The translations under genes were made by a program, and so were the position numbers. Under the pieces are notes generated by a model. It was not told where the DNA came from and did no database searches. It saw only the letters and a list, made by a program, of their open reading frames with translations. From the NCBI RefSeq assembly GCF_005862235.1, contig NZ_VCEK01000003.1:664079-728078 (forward strand): a stretch of 64,000 nucleotides of DNA. Reading direction: 5' to 3'. Positions 8,916 to 17,084 of the stretch are shown here, one piece after another (the first letter of the stretch is position 1; the number at the start of each line of letters is the position of its first letter). The stretch comes from Saccharomonospora piscinae. GTDB lineage: Bacteria; Actinomycetota; Actinomycetes; Mycobacteriales; Pseudonocardiaceae.

Positions 8916-9149
8916 TCAGTCCGGTCGCCGTACTTCGATCGCGGTCCCAGCCGGTCGCTGGACCGTATTGGCGTCGTCGGGCCGCTCGCCCCCGGGTGGC
9001 GACGTGCGCACGATCCGCAGCCGGTACTCGGCACCCTCGCCGCGCACGGCCAGATCCGACAGGCCTGAGGCGACGTCGTAGCGGGACACGTCGACGCCGC
9101 GATTCTGGAGCTGCTCGGCGAGCCAGTCCTTGAAGCCCTCGACCTTCAC
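8916..9149 (-). CDS. Small conserved-looking protein, second of an overlapping pair
   Basis: 77 residues from a GTG at 9149 that overlaps the TGA of the upstream gene (GTGA). The protein begins VKVEGFKDWLAEQLQNRGVDVSR and contains YRLRIVRTSPPGGERPDDANT. It is soluble, mixed alpha/beta, with no recognised motif. Coupling to the 78-residue protein upstream and normal high-GC codon use support it as a real gene. The function is unknown. Confidence 0.55.
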   Translation of the reverse strand: MKVEGFKDWLAEQLQNRGVDVSRYDVASGLSDLAVRGEGAEYRLRIVRTSPPGGERPDDANTVQRPAGTAIEVRRPD

Positions 9150-9382
9150 GCCATCACCTCCCGCGGGACCGTGAACGCCTCGGTGGCACGTCCGCCACGG
9201 CGTACCTCGCCGACCATTACGTACACCGACGCGCCGTCGGCGAAGTCCACGCGCACTCGCGTGTGGTTGTCCGGCCGTCCGGGGGTCGGCACCACTTCCA
9301 CGGCGGTGATTTCCGGGTGATCGGACTCGGTGATGACGCGCATGATCAACTCGTCGAGGTCGGAAAGCTGCACGCCGGTCAT
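9146..9382 (-). CDS. Small conserved-looking protein, first of an overlapping pair
   Basis: 78 residues from ATG 9382 (GGGGAG ~12 bases upstream). Pattern: a helix with LSDLDELIMRVI, then strands ITAVEVVPTPG, TRVRVDFADGASVYVMVGEV. No known family recognised. It is translationally coupled to the next small gene and read in the same direction as a tiny Cys/His protein upstream, so all three may be one transcript. Confidence 0.55.
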   Translation of the reverse strand: MTGVQLSDLDELIMRVITESDHPEITAVEVVPTPGRPDNHTRVRVDFADGASVYVMVGEVRRGGRATEAFTVPREVMA

Positions 9383-9405
9383 GCTGCCACGTCACTCCCC
9401 GTCGT

Positions 9406-9537
9406 TCATCTTGGCGTCGACGACTGCCCGGTACCCGCGCAGGAGCCTTGCTCGCCGGGGGCGCGGTGGATCGGCACCGAACCGCCCGGCGGCACGCTCA
9501 CGATCAGATCGCACACCGGGCACCGCGAGTCGTTCAT
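9406..9537 (-). CDS. Tiny CPxC zinc-ribbon-like protein
   Basis: 43 residues from ATG 9537, preceded by AGGAGG with ideal spacing. It begins MNDSRCPVCDLIV and continues with a His and one more Cys (PIHRAPGEQGSC): two Cys in a CPxC knuckle, then His and Cys, as in a minimal zinc-binding fold. The frame is also open upstream (GGYLTPRLIDMLARAYPVG), so a longer protein starting at an upstream GTG is possible, but the SD decides for the short form. It could be a metal-binding adaptor; this is inference only. Confidence 0.5.
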   Translation of the reverse strand: MNDSRCPVCDLIVSVPPGGSVPIHRAPGEQGSCAGTGQSSTPR

Positions 9538-9761
9538 GATCGCCTCCTGTCCTACGGGATATGCGCGGGCCAGCATGTCGATCAGGCGCGGGGTGAGGTA
9601 TCCCCCGACGGTGGCGCAGCCCTCCACGGTCGAGTGGAGTGGTGGTGACTGGGTGTGTGCGCGGTGCAGGGCCATACCGTTTCACGCGAGCCTGCGCGCT
9701 CTGCGCTCTGCGACTGCCGGTGTGACGGCCGGTCCGTTTTGCGCACGTCATCCGCTTCTGG

Positions 9762-9835
9762 TGGGCCCGGTGGGACTCGAACCCACACTGGCACGGACCT
9801 AAACCGTGTGCCTCTGCCAATTGGGCTACGGGCCC
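9762..9835 (-). tRNA. tRNA with anticodon UAG (Leu), class I shape
   Basis: A cloverleaf can be drawn by hand: acceptor GGGCCCG/CGGGCCC, anticodon stem CACGG/CCGTG with loop TTTAGGT (anticodon UAG, codons CUA/CUG), T-arm GTGGG-TTCGAGT-CCCAC, discriminator A, and an encoded CCA at 9759-9761. The variable region is only five bases (CCAGT). Bacterial leucine tRNAs are normally class II with a long variable arm, so either the amino-acid identity or the functionality is in doubt. The D stem also has a C.A mismatch. Confidence 0.75.
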
Positions 9836-9990
9836 GACGCGTGCAGCCTAACGCCTCCGGCCGGGCGCCGGGTCGGCGGTGACCCCGGCGGCCTTGTCAC
9901 CGCCGGGCGACCGCGTGGCCGGTGAGGCGGTCGGGCGCCCGGTGATCTACCGTGACAGCACTGCGAACTGTGGTTTTTCAGGGAGGACAC

Positions 9991-10212
9991 GTGGCGCGCG
10001 ACCCCGAGACGATCGAACGCGACATCGAGAAGGCCAGGGACGCCCTCGCGGGAACCCTGGACCGCATCGGTGAGAAGGCGAACCCGAAGCAGCTCGCCGA
10101 CTCGGCCCGCAGCACTGTCCAGTCGAAGTTCGACGAGCCGAAGGTGAAGTACCCGCTCATCGGTGCGGGCGTGCTGATCGGCGTGCTGCTGGTGCGCAAA
10201 CTGCTGCGCTGA
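9991..10212 (+). CDS. DUF3618 family small membrane protein
   Basis: 73 residues from GTG 9991 with GGGAGGA upstream. It opens with the DUF3618 signature (ARDPETIERDIEKARDALAGTLDRI), an amphipathic helix, then KANPKQLADSARSTV, and ends in one membrane segment (YPLIGAGVLIGVLLVRKLL). Such proteins are widespread in actinomycetes, and their function is not established. It is monocistronic here. Confidence 0.8.
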   Translation: MARDPETIERDIEKARDALAGTLDRIGEKANPKQLADSARSTVQSKFDEPKVKYPLIGAGVLIGVLLVRKLLR

Positions 10213-10250
10213 GTCCCGGCACAGGGGACGCCGAGTGCTCGGCGGCGTCC

Positions 10251-10676
10251 CTACCCGCCACCCTCCACGCCCGGAACGCTCGCGGGGCGCGGGCCGGACC
10301 GCGGCACGGCCGCCGGCCCGGGCTCGGTGCCGGACCATTCCGCCCGGATCGCCCCCAGGACTTCCGGCAGGCTCATTCCGTGCCGCCGGGCCACGGCCAC
10401 GAACTCGCGCGCGGCGTCGCGCAGTGCGGCGTCGGCGGCCTGCCCGGCACGGACCCGCGTCCCGCCGACCCGGCTCGACTCGACCAGTCCCGCCGCTTCG
10501 AGTTCGCCGTAGGCGCGGGCGACCGTCCCCGGCGCCAGGCGCAGGTCACTGGCCAGCTGCCGGATCGAAGGAAGCCGCTGTCCCTCGGTGAGCTGTCCCG
10601 CGCGGATCCTGTCGGCGAGCTGCGTGCGGATCTGCTCGAAGGGCGGGAGCGGATCGTCCTGGTCGACGACGATCAT
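10251..10676 (-). CDS. GntR family regulator, YtrA type
   Basis: 141 residues. An N-terminal GntR winged helix (about 12-80; YEQI-like FEQIRTQLADRI, RLPSIRQLASDL, GTVARAYGELEAAGLVESSRVGGTRV) is followed by a short helical tail of the YtrA subfamily, not a FadR/HutC effector domain. Its ATGA overlaps the stop of the membrane protein gene, so it is the second gene of a two-gene operon. Two TATC...GATA operators lie in front of that operon, the usual autoregulation of YtrA regulators. Confidence 0.85.
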   Translation of the reverse strand: MIVVDQDDPLPPFEQIRTQLADRIRAGQLTEGQRLPSIRQLASDLRLAPGTVARAYGELEAAGLVESSRVGGTRVRAGQAADAALRDAAREFVAVARRHGMSLPEVLGAIRAEWSGTEPGPAAVPRSGPRPASVPGVEGGG

Positions 10677-11623
10677 TCGGCCGCTCCGGGCAGTGCGGCG
10701 GTGCGCCCTCCGGTGCTCACCGGTCCGGTGGCGAGGTCCGCCTTCAGCGCGACTCCGCGGGACACCGCCACCGTGACGCTGACGATGCCGGCCACCGCGC
10801 AGAGGAGGCCCAGCCAGAACAGGGCAGCCGCGACGAGTCGCCATTCGCCCGGCGCGCCGGGCTGGTCCAGCACGTTTCCGAGCGCCGAACCGGCCGCCGC
10901 GCTCGTGCCACCGAGTTGCAGGAGCAGCCCGCCGAGGCCGAGCCCGGCGATGATCCGGGTGGTGTCGACGCGCCGCCGCCGATCCGGTGTCGCCAGGCCC
11001 TCCACCGGCAACGAGGGAGTGGCGGCGATGCGCCAGAACGCGACGAGGGTGGCCACCGCGAGCAGCACGGTCACGATCATGAGCGGTACACCGTAGAACC
11101 AGCCCGGATAGGGGCTCGCCGTCGAGCTGACACCGCCCGACGAGTAGGTCACGACGCGGTACCTGCCCGCGTCGTCGGGGCTCGACGTGAGGCCGGTCCC
11201 GATCAGCAGGCTCACCTGTGCCACCGCGACCAGCACCAGAAGCCCGAGGGTGCGCCGCGACGCGAAGCTCCACGGCGCACGAGGTTCGAGCGAGGCGACG
11301 CGCCGGTTCGACTCCGCACGCAGACGCTCGGGCGGAGTCGCCGCGTAGAGCAGGAGACCGGTGGCGGTGGCGATCGCAGGACCGACCGCGAGTGGAAGCC
11401 CCAGCCACTCCGGCCGGAGCGTGGCGACATAGCCCGCGAGCACGAGCACCGCCAGCGCGCAGCCCGTGGCCCCGAGCACTCGCCGTCGCGCCGCGACGGC
11501 CGCGCTGCGCACCATCGGGTCGGCGACCGCCGCGCCGCCCTGGCGTCCTCGCCGCAGTGCCCACCCGGCGGCGACCGTCACGACGATCACCACGGCGATG
11601 AGAAACAGTCCCGGACCCGGCAT
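10673..11623 (-). CDS. Polytopic membrane protein co-transcribed with the YtrA-type regulator
   Basis: 316 residues from ATG 11623 (SD GAGGAGGG). About eight hydrophobic segments are visible, for example LFLIAVVIVVTVAAGW, LGLLVLVAVAQVSLLIG and VPLMIVTVLLAVATLVAF. One extracytoplasmic loop has DDAGRYRVVTYSSGGVSS. No nucleotide-binding or transport signature is seen. YtrA-type regulators normally control ABC exporters or DUF1648-like membrane proteins that respond to cell-wall stress. This gene fills that place, but its activity is unknown. Confidence 0.75.
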   Translation of the reverse strand: MPGPGLFLIAVVIVVTVAAGWALRRGRQGGAAVADPMVRSAAVAARRRVLGATGCALAVLVLAGYVATLRPEWLGLPLAVGPAIATATGLLLYAATPPERLRAESNRRVASLEPRAPWSFASRRTLGLLVLVAVAQVSLLIGTGLTSSPDDAGRYRVVTYSSGGVSSTASPYPGWFYGVPLMIVTVLLAVATLVAFWRIAATPSLPVEGLATPDRRRRVDTTRIIAGLGLGGLLLQLGGTSAAAGSALGNVLDQPGAPGEWRLVAAALFWLGLLCAVAGIVSVTVAVSRGVALKADLATGPVSTGGRTAALPGAAE

Positions 11624-11636
11624 GCCCCACCCTCCT

Positions 11637-11696
11637 CGTGTATCAACTGGACGATACACGAGGAGGGTTCATCGTGTATCAATTGCCTGATACACG
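11637..11696. promoter_or_regulatory. Two tandem operators for the YtrA-type GntR regulator
   Basis: Two 24-bp palindromes, at 11637-11660 and 11673-11696, share the half-sites CGTGTATC and GATACACG around 8-bp spacers; centre-to-centre spacing is 36 bp. The first overlaps the SD of the membrane protein gene and the second lies just upstream. Binding by the operon's own regulator would block its transcription. Confidence 0.75.
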
Positions 11697-11732
11697 ACTG
11701 GTTCGGCGGGTTGGGCCGGACGTCGTGGCTTG

Positions 11733-12245
11733 TCAGCCCGCCTGCGCGTAGGCGGGCGTGACCCGGCTGGGGAGGTGCTTGCGTGGCACGGCGGTTGTGG
11801 CCGCCGGCTCGGCGCTCTTGGCTTCCTCCGGCGCCTCGTCGGTCTCGTCGGCCTTGTCCGGGGTGGCCTGTGCCGACTGTGCCGACTGTGGCGGGGCGGT
11901 CTCGTCGCCGTCCGCTTGTTCGTCGTGCGCGGGTGACTGCTCGTCCGTGGCGGCCCCGGTGTCAGCCGTGGGGGCCGCGGTGGTCTCCGCGTCTTCGGCG
12001 CGGGTCAGCCGCGCGGTCATGTACGTGGAGGTGAACTCGTACGCGCTGCCGTTGAGCAGGTGAACCACCGTGGGCTGGGCGCCCTCCGGGGAAAGCTGCT
12101 CGGCGAACTGGTCGGCACGGTCCCTGGCGGCGATGATGCCCGAGGCCCGTCCGTTCAGCGTCCGGCCGAGGCCGGACACGGTGACCGCCCAGTCCTCGTC
12201 GCGCCGCACGTACTGCGCGGTGATTGTCTGCACCACCTGGCTCAT
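11733..12245 (-). CDS. Hypothetical protein with HicB-like N-terminus and acidic tail
   Basis: 170 residues from ATG 12245. AGAGGGG touches this ATG, so a GTG nine to twelve bases further on is a credible alternative start. Residues 1-85 show alternating strands and a helix (TAQYVRRDEDWAVTVSGLG, SGIIAARDRADQFAEQL) reminiscent of the HicB-like antitoxin fold; this is a pattern match by eye. The second half is low-complexity (Ala/Asp/Glu/Thr). There is no partner toxin gene beside it. Confidence 0.6.
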   Translation of the reverse strand: MSQVVQTITAQYVRRDEDWAVTVSGLGRTLNGRASGIIAARDRADQFAEQLSPEGAQPTVVHLLNGSAYEFTSTYMTARLTRAEDAETTAAPTADTGAATDEQSPAHDEQADGDETAPPQSAQSAQATPDKADETDEAPEEAKSAEPAATTAVPRKHLPSRVTPAYAQAG

Positions 12246-12422
12246 CCCCTCTCGTGACGAGACGGCGGTCTTCAGCAGGGTGCCGCCCCGTCTGTGCTGA
12301 TGCCGCAAGTCTGTAACGGGGGAGACCACCCAGCAACACGACTCGGGCGAAAAGGCTACCTAGCGTGATAACCCTCTCAGTTCATTACCGCAATGGGTGA
12401 ATGCATGATGCCAGACCGTTGA

Positions 12423-13040
12423 TCATTGTTGCGCAAGGTGACGCATGCCGCCCCACAGGATCTTCATGGCGTAGTCCGTAGCTGCTTCGGGGGTCACCTG
12501 CTCGTTCTGTTCGCACCAGATGGCCAGCCGCTCGCAGCCCCCGACCACGAACTCCGCCATGGCCTGGAGCAGTCCGGCGTCCTCGGTGGCGAGGTAGCCA
12601 CCCATCAGCGTGGCGATGAGGTCCGTCTGCTGCTGCCGGGTCGCTTCGAGTTCGTCGGCGGCCGAGGTGCCGATGAGCGTCATCTCGTGGCGCAGCAGTG
12701 ACCAGGCCTGCCTGCGGTCCCGGATGAAGGCGAAGAACGCCAGCAGGCCCTTGCGCAGCGCGTCCTCGGCGGAGGTGGCGCCCAGCACCGCCTCCTGGGT
12801 GGCCTCGCGCAGCGCGGCCCGCGCCGACTGGATGCACGCGAGGAGCAGGCCCTCCTTGGAGGAGAAGTACTCGTAGAGCATGGGTTTCGACACGCCCACG
12901 CGCTCCGCGATCTCGTCCATCGACGCGGCCGAGTAGCCGCGCTCGGCGAACACGGCCTCGGCGACGCCGATCATCTGGCGTTCGCGTTCTGCGCGCGGCA
13001 TCCGCCGACGGCGCGCGGGGGTCTTTGCAGTCGCGCTCAC
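12423..13040 (-). CDS. TetR/AcrR family regulator
   Basis: 205 residues from GTG 13040. An Arg-rich N-terminus precedes the TetR helix-turn-helix (about 20-65: MIGVAEAVFAERGYSAASMDEIAERVGVSKPMLYEYF, split over the three helices). An all-helical ligand domain ends CEQNEQVTPEAATDYAMKIL. It is transcribed away from the Baeyer-Villiger-type monooxygenase gene 80 bp distant, its likely target. The gap holds two TACTC-type repeats. Confidence 0.88.
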   Translation of the reverse strand: MSATAKTPARRRRMPRAERERQMIGVAEAVFAERGYSAASMDEIAERVGVSKPMLYEYFSSKEGLLLACIQSARAALREATQEAVLGATSAEDALRKGLLAFFAFIRDRRQAWSLLRHEMTLIGTSAADELEATRQQQTDLIATLMGGYLATEDAGLLQAMAEFVVGGCERLAIWCEQNEQVTPEAATDYAMKILWGGMRHLAQQ

Positions 13041-13051
13041 GATCGCTATTC

Positions 13052-13077
13052 TACTCCCAGTAACCTACTCTCGGTAA
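13052..13077. promoter_or_regulatory. Putative TetR operator pair
   Basis: Two copies of TACTCYCRGTAA occur 14 bp apart (13052-13063 and 13066-13077). Each is itself an imperfect palindrome (TAC...GTA). They lie between the divergent TetR and monooxygenase genes, where they could control both. Confidence 0.55.
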
Positions 13078-13120
13078 GGTGGACGCCGGGTAACACGAAC
13101 CGTCGCATGGAGGCACGGAC

Positions 13121-14647
13121 ATGGGTGAGCGCACCGAGACGGGTGTCGTTGTCGTGGGTACCGGGTTCTCCGGGCTCGGCATGGCGATCCAGCTGCGCAG
13201 GGAAGGCCGCGACGACTTCGTCGTGCTGGAGAAGGCGGGCGAGGTCGGCGGCACGTGGCGGGACAACACCTATCCCGGGTGCGCGTGCGACATCCAGTCC
13301 CACATGTACTCGTTCTCCTTCGAACAGAACCCGCACTGGTCGCGCTCCTTCTCGCCGCAACCGGAGATCTTCCAGTACCTGCGTGGTGTGGCGAGCGGCT
13401 ACGGACTCTACCGATTCATCCGGTTCGGTCAGGAGATGACGGGTGCCCGCTGGGATGCCGACGAACAGCGCTGGCATGTCACGACGGCCCGGGGTGACGA
13501 GTTCGTCGCGCGCCATCTCGTGTGCGGGGTGGGGGCGCTGCACATTCCCCGGATTCCCCAGCTGCCCGGGATCGAACGCTTCCAGGGCGCGGCGTTTCAC
13601 TCCGCGGAGTGGGACCACGACTACGACCTGCGCGGCAAGCGTGTCGCCGTGATCGGGACGGGGGCGAGCGCGATCCAGTTCATCCCCGCGATCGCGGATG
13701 AGGTCGATCGGCTGCACGTCTTCCAGCGCACCCCGCCGTGGGTCATGCCCAAGCCCGACCACACCATGCCCTCGTGGGCTCGGCGGCTGTTCGCGCGGGT
13801 GCCGCTCGCCCAGCGCCTCTACCGTGACCTGCTCTACTGGATGCTGGAACTGCGCGCGGTGGGCTTCAACGGCGACCCGCGCATCATGCGGTTCGCCCAG
13901 AAGATCGCGCGGCGCAACATCGAGAAGTCCGTCGCCGACCCCGACCTTCGCGCCAAGCTCACGCCCGACTACGTGCTCGGCTGCAAGCGGGTGCTCGTCT
14001 CGAACGACTACTACCCCGCGCTCGCGCGGCCGGACGTGGAGGTGGTGACCGACGGCGTCGCCGAGGTCACCGAGACGGGCATCGTCGACAAGGCGGGGGT
14101 GCGGCGCGACGTCGACGTCATCATCTACGGCACCGGGTTCCGCGTCACCGACGCCTTCGACGAGCTCGACATCGTCGGTGCGCAGGGCGCCCACCTCGGG
14201 CGCCAGTGGTCTGCGCAGGGGATGCAGACCCATCTCGGCATCACCGTGAGCGGCTACCCGAACCTGTTCTTCCTGCTCGGCCCCAACACGGGGCTCGGCC
14301 ACAACTCCGTGGTCTTCATGATCGAACAGCAGATCCGCTACATCGCCGACGCCATCCGCTACGCCGAGCGGCACGGGGCCGACGCCATCGAGGTCCGTCC
14401 CGACACCCAGGCACAGTTCAACGCCGACCTGCAACGCAAGCTGGCCAACGGCATCTGGACCCGGGGTGGCTGCACGAGCTGGTATCTCGACTCGCAGGGC
14501 GTCAACCGCACGATCTGGCCGGGTTTCACCTGGCGGTACTGGATGCGCACGCGCAAGCTCGACCCGTCGGACTTCCGGCTCTCGCGGCGCGCGGCAGCGC
14601 GGCCGGAGCCTACAACGCGGCCGCGGACAGGTTCCTCAGCCGCGTGA
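13121..14647 (+). CDS. Flavin-containing monooxygenase, Baeyer-Villiger type
   Basis: 508 residues from ATG 13121 (GGAGG upstream). There are two Rossmann motifs: the FAD site GTGFSGLGMA near residue 13 and the NADPH site GTGASAIQF near residue 185. Between them lies the type I Baeyer-Villiger fingerprint FxGxxxHxxxW (FQGAAFHSAEW), in which the last Pro is replaced by Asp. GGTWRDNTYPGCACD is the usual motif after the FAD helix. The enzyme should use NADPH, FAD and O2 to oxidise a ketone or similar hydrophobic substrate. Probable control is by the divergent TetR gene. Confidence 0.9.
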   Translation: MGERTETGVVVVGTGFSGLGMAIQLRREGRDDFVVLEKAGEVGGTWRDNTYPGCACDIQSHMYSFSFEQNPHWSRSFSPQPEIFQYLRGVASGYGLYRFIRFGQEMTGARWDADEQRWHVTTARGDEFVARHLVCGVGALHIPRIPQLPGIERFQGAAFHSAEWDHDYDLRGKRVAVIGTGASAIQFIPAIADEVDRLHVFQRTPPWVMPKPDHTMPSWARRLFARVPLAQRLYRDLLYWMLELRAVGFNGDPRIMRFAQKIARRNIEKSVADPDLRAKLTPDYVLGCKRVLVSNDYYPALARPDVEVVTDGVAEVTETGIVDKAGVRRDVDVIIYGTGFRVTDAFDELDIVGAQGAHLGRQWSAQGMQTHLGITVSGYPNLFFLLGPNTGLGHNSVVFMIEQQIRYIADAIRYAERHGADAIEVRPDTQAQFNADLQRKLANGIWTRGGCTSWYLDSQGVNRTIWPGFTWRYWMRTRKLDPSDFRLSRRAAARPEPTTRPRTGSSAA

Positions 14648-15077
14648 GCAGTTCCTCCGTCCGCAGGTCGCACAGCGACGCGAGCTGATCCAGGGTCGTC
14701 CGGTCAAACCGGACGTCGGAGGCGCCGCCCGCCGCGAGCCTGCCGCGCGCCCAGCGACGCAACGGCAGCAGTTCGGGCTGCTCGTCCGCCACGACGTCGG
14801 CCAGGTCCACCCGCACCTGGTCGGCCTCGCGGGCGAACAGCCTGCCGTGGACGCGCGCCAGCAGATTCTGTGGCAACTCGTCCATGGCCAGGCACAGCTC
14901 GGCCAGCCGGACCACGGAGCACTGCCGCGTGCCCAGCTCGTAGGTGGCCAGGGTCTGCAAGGAGAGGCCGCTCTGCAGCCGCTCGCCCAGCTCCTTGCGC
15001 GTCCAGCCGCGCTGGGTGCGCAGTCTGCGCAGTTCCTCGCCGAGCACTCTCTGGTAGATGTCGGTATCGATCAACAC
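14610..15077 (-). CDS. XRE-type helix-turn-helix regulator
   Basis: 155 residues from GTG 15077 (AGGGGAG four bases upstream). An N-terminal XRE/Cro-like domain (about 10-65; LGEELRRLRTQRGWTRKEL, LSLQTLATYELGTRQCS) is followed by a helical C-terminal region with no known ligand domain. It resembles BldD-like or SinR-like small regulators. It converges on the monooxygenase gene and overlaps its last 38 bp. Confidence 0.75.
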   Translation of the reverse strand: MLIDTDIYQRVLGEELRRLRTQRGWTRKELGERLQSGLSLQTLATYELGTRQCSVVRLAELCLAMDELPQNLLARVHGRLFAREADQVRVDLADVVADEQPELLPLRRWARGRLAAGGASDVRFDRTTLDQLASLCDLRTEELLTRLRNLSAAAL

Positions 15078-15217
15078 TGGTCTCCCCTGCCCGTGCGGTG
15101 TCGTCTTCTACGACAAGTGAATGGGCGAGGGGCCCTTCGCTTACGCGGCGAGCCGGAGAAATCCCCATGAATCCGGCGTGGATACTCCGAACGGAGTAGT
15201 CAACTGTGCCAGGTGGC

Positions 15218-16942
15218 TCAGTTGACGCAGGTGACGCCGTCCGCGGTAATCGGCTCATCGGCCGAACCGTCCGCGCCCTGTCGGGCAGCGGGTGCCGGTG
15301 CCGCGCCCGGCGCGTTGCCGCCGCCGGTTCCTCCCTGGCCGGTGGCACCGCCGGTCTGCTCGTAGTCCGGCGCCAGCAGGACCCGCACATGGCCCGAGGT
15401 CACCGCGGCGCTCTCCTCCACGGCGACCTCGCCGCCCAGCGCCTGCGCCACGCTGTCGGCCGAAGCGCGTTCGCCCGGTGCCGACTGCACCACGCTGGCC
15501 TGCCTCGGCGTCTCGTTGGCGACCTCGCCCTGGCCGAAGCCCTGCGACACCAGAGACTCGGACACGGTGCCCGCGAGCCCCTGGACGTCGGAGGTGTTGT
15601 AGACGTCGACGACGATGTCACCGGGCGGCGGTGCCGAGGGCGCCGTGCTGATCTTCTTGCCGGTGAGCTTCGCGACGAACTGCTGCACCTCGGCCGGATT
15701 CACCTGCACCGCGACACCGTCGCCCGGGGTGTCGTACTCCGGGTTCACGATGGGAATGGTGCGGAACTGGATCTGACCGCCCGACAGCCCCCGCAGCTGC
15801 TGCGCGAAGGACATGATGTCCCAGCCCTGGTTCACCACGATCGATTTGCCGATGGCGTCGGACAGCCGGTTCAGCTTGGCCGGATCGGCGAGCGTGCCGG
15901 CCGACAACACCTTGTTGGCCAGGCCCGCGAGGAACACCTGCTGGCGCACGACACGGTCGAGATCACCGCGCAGCAGGCCGTGCCGTTGCCGCACGAACGC
16001 CAGCGCGTCCACGCCCGTGATCGTCTGCTTGCCCTTCTCGAAGTCCGCGCCCGACATCGGATCGCTGGTGGCCTGTTTGAGGCAGACGTCGACACCGCCG
16101 ATGGCGTTGGTGATGTCGTAGAAGCCCAGCAGGTTGATGGAGGCGTAGTTGTCGATGGTCTGGCCCGTGAGGCCCTCGACGGTCGAGATGAGGGTCTTGG
16201 CCCCCTCCTGGTTGCTCTGGACCTCCAGTTCCCGCTCGTCGGCGACTCCGCCGGCCTGGAGATCCTGCCTCGCCGCGGCCTTGCCACGGGCGTAGGCGGA
16301 GTTGAGCTTGTGCTGCCCGAAGCCGGGAATGTCGACATAGGTGTCGCGGGGCAGCGACACCGCGACCGCCTTGCTGCCGTCGTTGGGCACGTGCAGCATG
16401 ATCAGCGTGTCGGTGTTCAGCACACCGTCGGCCGCCCCGGCGTTGAGCTTCGCCAGCATCTCCTTCGGCAGCGGATTGCCCTGGGCGTCCACCCGGCTGT
16501 CCATGCCGACCAGCAGGATGTCGCGCGCACCGTCCTCGGGTAGTTCGCCGGGGTCCCTACCGATGACGTCGGCCGTGGTCAGCCCGTTCACCAGGCCCTG
16601 CATGGCGGCCCAGGCGTAGCCGGTGACCATCAGGACCAGCACCGAGACCATCGTCACGGCGATCCGCGCGCCGAACCGTCCCCCGCGTCGGGAGCCGCCG
16701 CCCGAGGCCGCCGCCTTGCCGGTCGCGGCACGCGGCCGGGCACGTTCCTCCCGCTCGCCGCGTGCGGCGGCCGGTGGCCGGGAGGCGCCGCCGCGTGGCC
16801 GGGCTCCCTGCTCGCGCGGGGGAGCGGGCCGCCGGGCGGGGTTGCCGCGGGGTGGACCGCCGGGGGAGCCCTCCGTACCGCGCTCCGGGCGCCGGCGCGG
16901 CGGGCGGGGGCGGCGCGCGTCGTCTCCGGGCGGTCGGTCCAC
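15218..16942 (-). CDS. LytR-CpsA-Psr (LCP) family protein with LytR_C domain
   Basis: 574 residues from GTG 16942 (AGGAG eight bases before). A long Arg/Pro/Gly-rich cytoplasmic region (to ~residue 90) is followed by one membrane segment (RIAVTMVSVLVLMVTGYAW). The extracellular LCP domain carries DILLVGMDSR, TDTLIMLHV, AVSLPRDTYVDIPG and ALAFVRQRHGLLRGDLDR, with its conserved Arg and Asp residues. A LytR_C domain (about 440-530) and a Gly/Pro/Ala tail complete it. LCP enzymes transfer lipid-linked glycopolymers (arabinogalactan or teichoic-type polymers) to peptidoglycan. Confidence 0.92.
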   Translation of the reverse strand: MDRPPGDDARRPRPPRRRPERGTEGSPGGPPRGNPARRPAPPREQGARPRGGASRPPAAARGEREERARPRAATGKAAASGGGSRRGGRFGARIAVTMVSVLVLMVTGYAWAAMQGLVNGLTTADVIGRDPGELPEDGARDILLVGMDSRVDAQGNPLPKEMLAKLNAGAADGVLNTDTLIMLHVPNDGSKAVAVSLPRDTYVDIPGFGQHKLNSAYARGKAAARQDLQAGGVADERELEVQSNQEGAKTLISTVEGLTGQTIDNYASINLLGFYDITNAIGGVDVCLKQATSDPMSGADFEKGKQTITGVDALAFVRQRHGLLRGDLDRVVRQQVFLAGLANKVLSAGTLADPAKLNRLSDAIGKSIVVNQGWDIMSFAQQLRGLSGGQIQFRTIPIVNPEYDTPGDGVAVQVNPAEVQQFVAKLTGKKISTAPSAPPPGDIVVDVYNTSDVQGLAGTVSESLVSQGFGQGEVANETPRQASVVQSAPGERASADSVAQALGGEVAVEESAAVTSGHVRVLLAPDYEQTGGATGQGGTGGGNAPGAAPAPAARQGADGSADEPITADGVTCVN

Positions 16943-17084
16943 GCCGGCAGCTCCTTTCCGTCGCTGCTGAGGTCACACCTGCACGTCCTCGCCGGGAAGA
17001 CGCGCGGGAACGGGCTGCGGTTGTCGTAGAGTGCCACACCGCGCGGAAAGGACACGGACACCACCCCGTTCGTTCGGCCCTCCG

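Noticed and set aside
8757-9068. Plus-strand ORF of 103 codons.
   Set aside because: No SD, Arg-rich low-information sequence, and it overlaps a better-supported small gene on the other strand.
13046-14434. Long minus-strand open frame opposite the monooxygenase.
   Set aside because: Shadow frame of a well-conserved flavoprotein gene.
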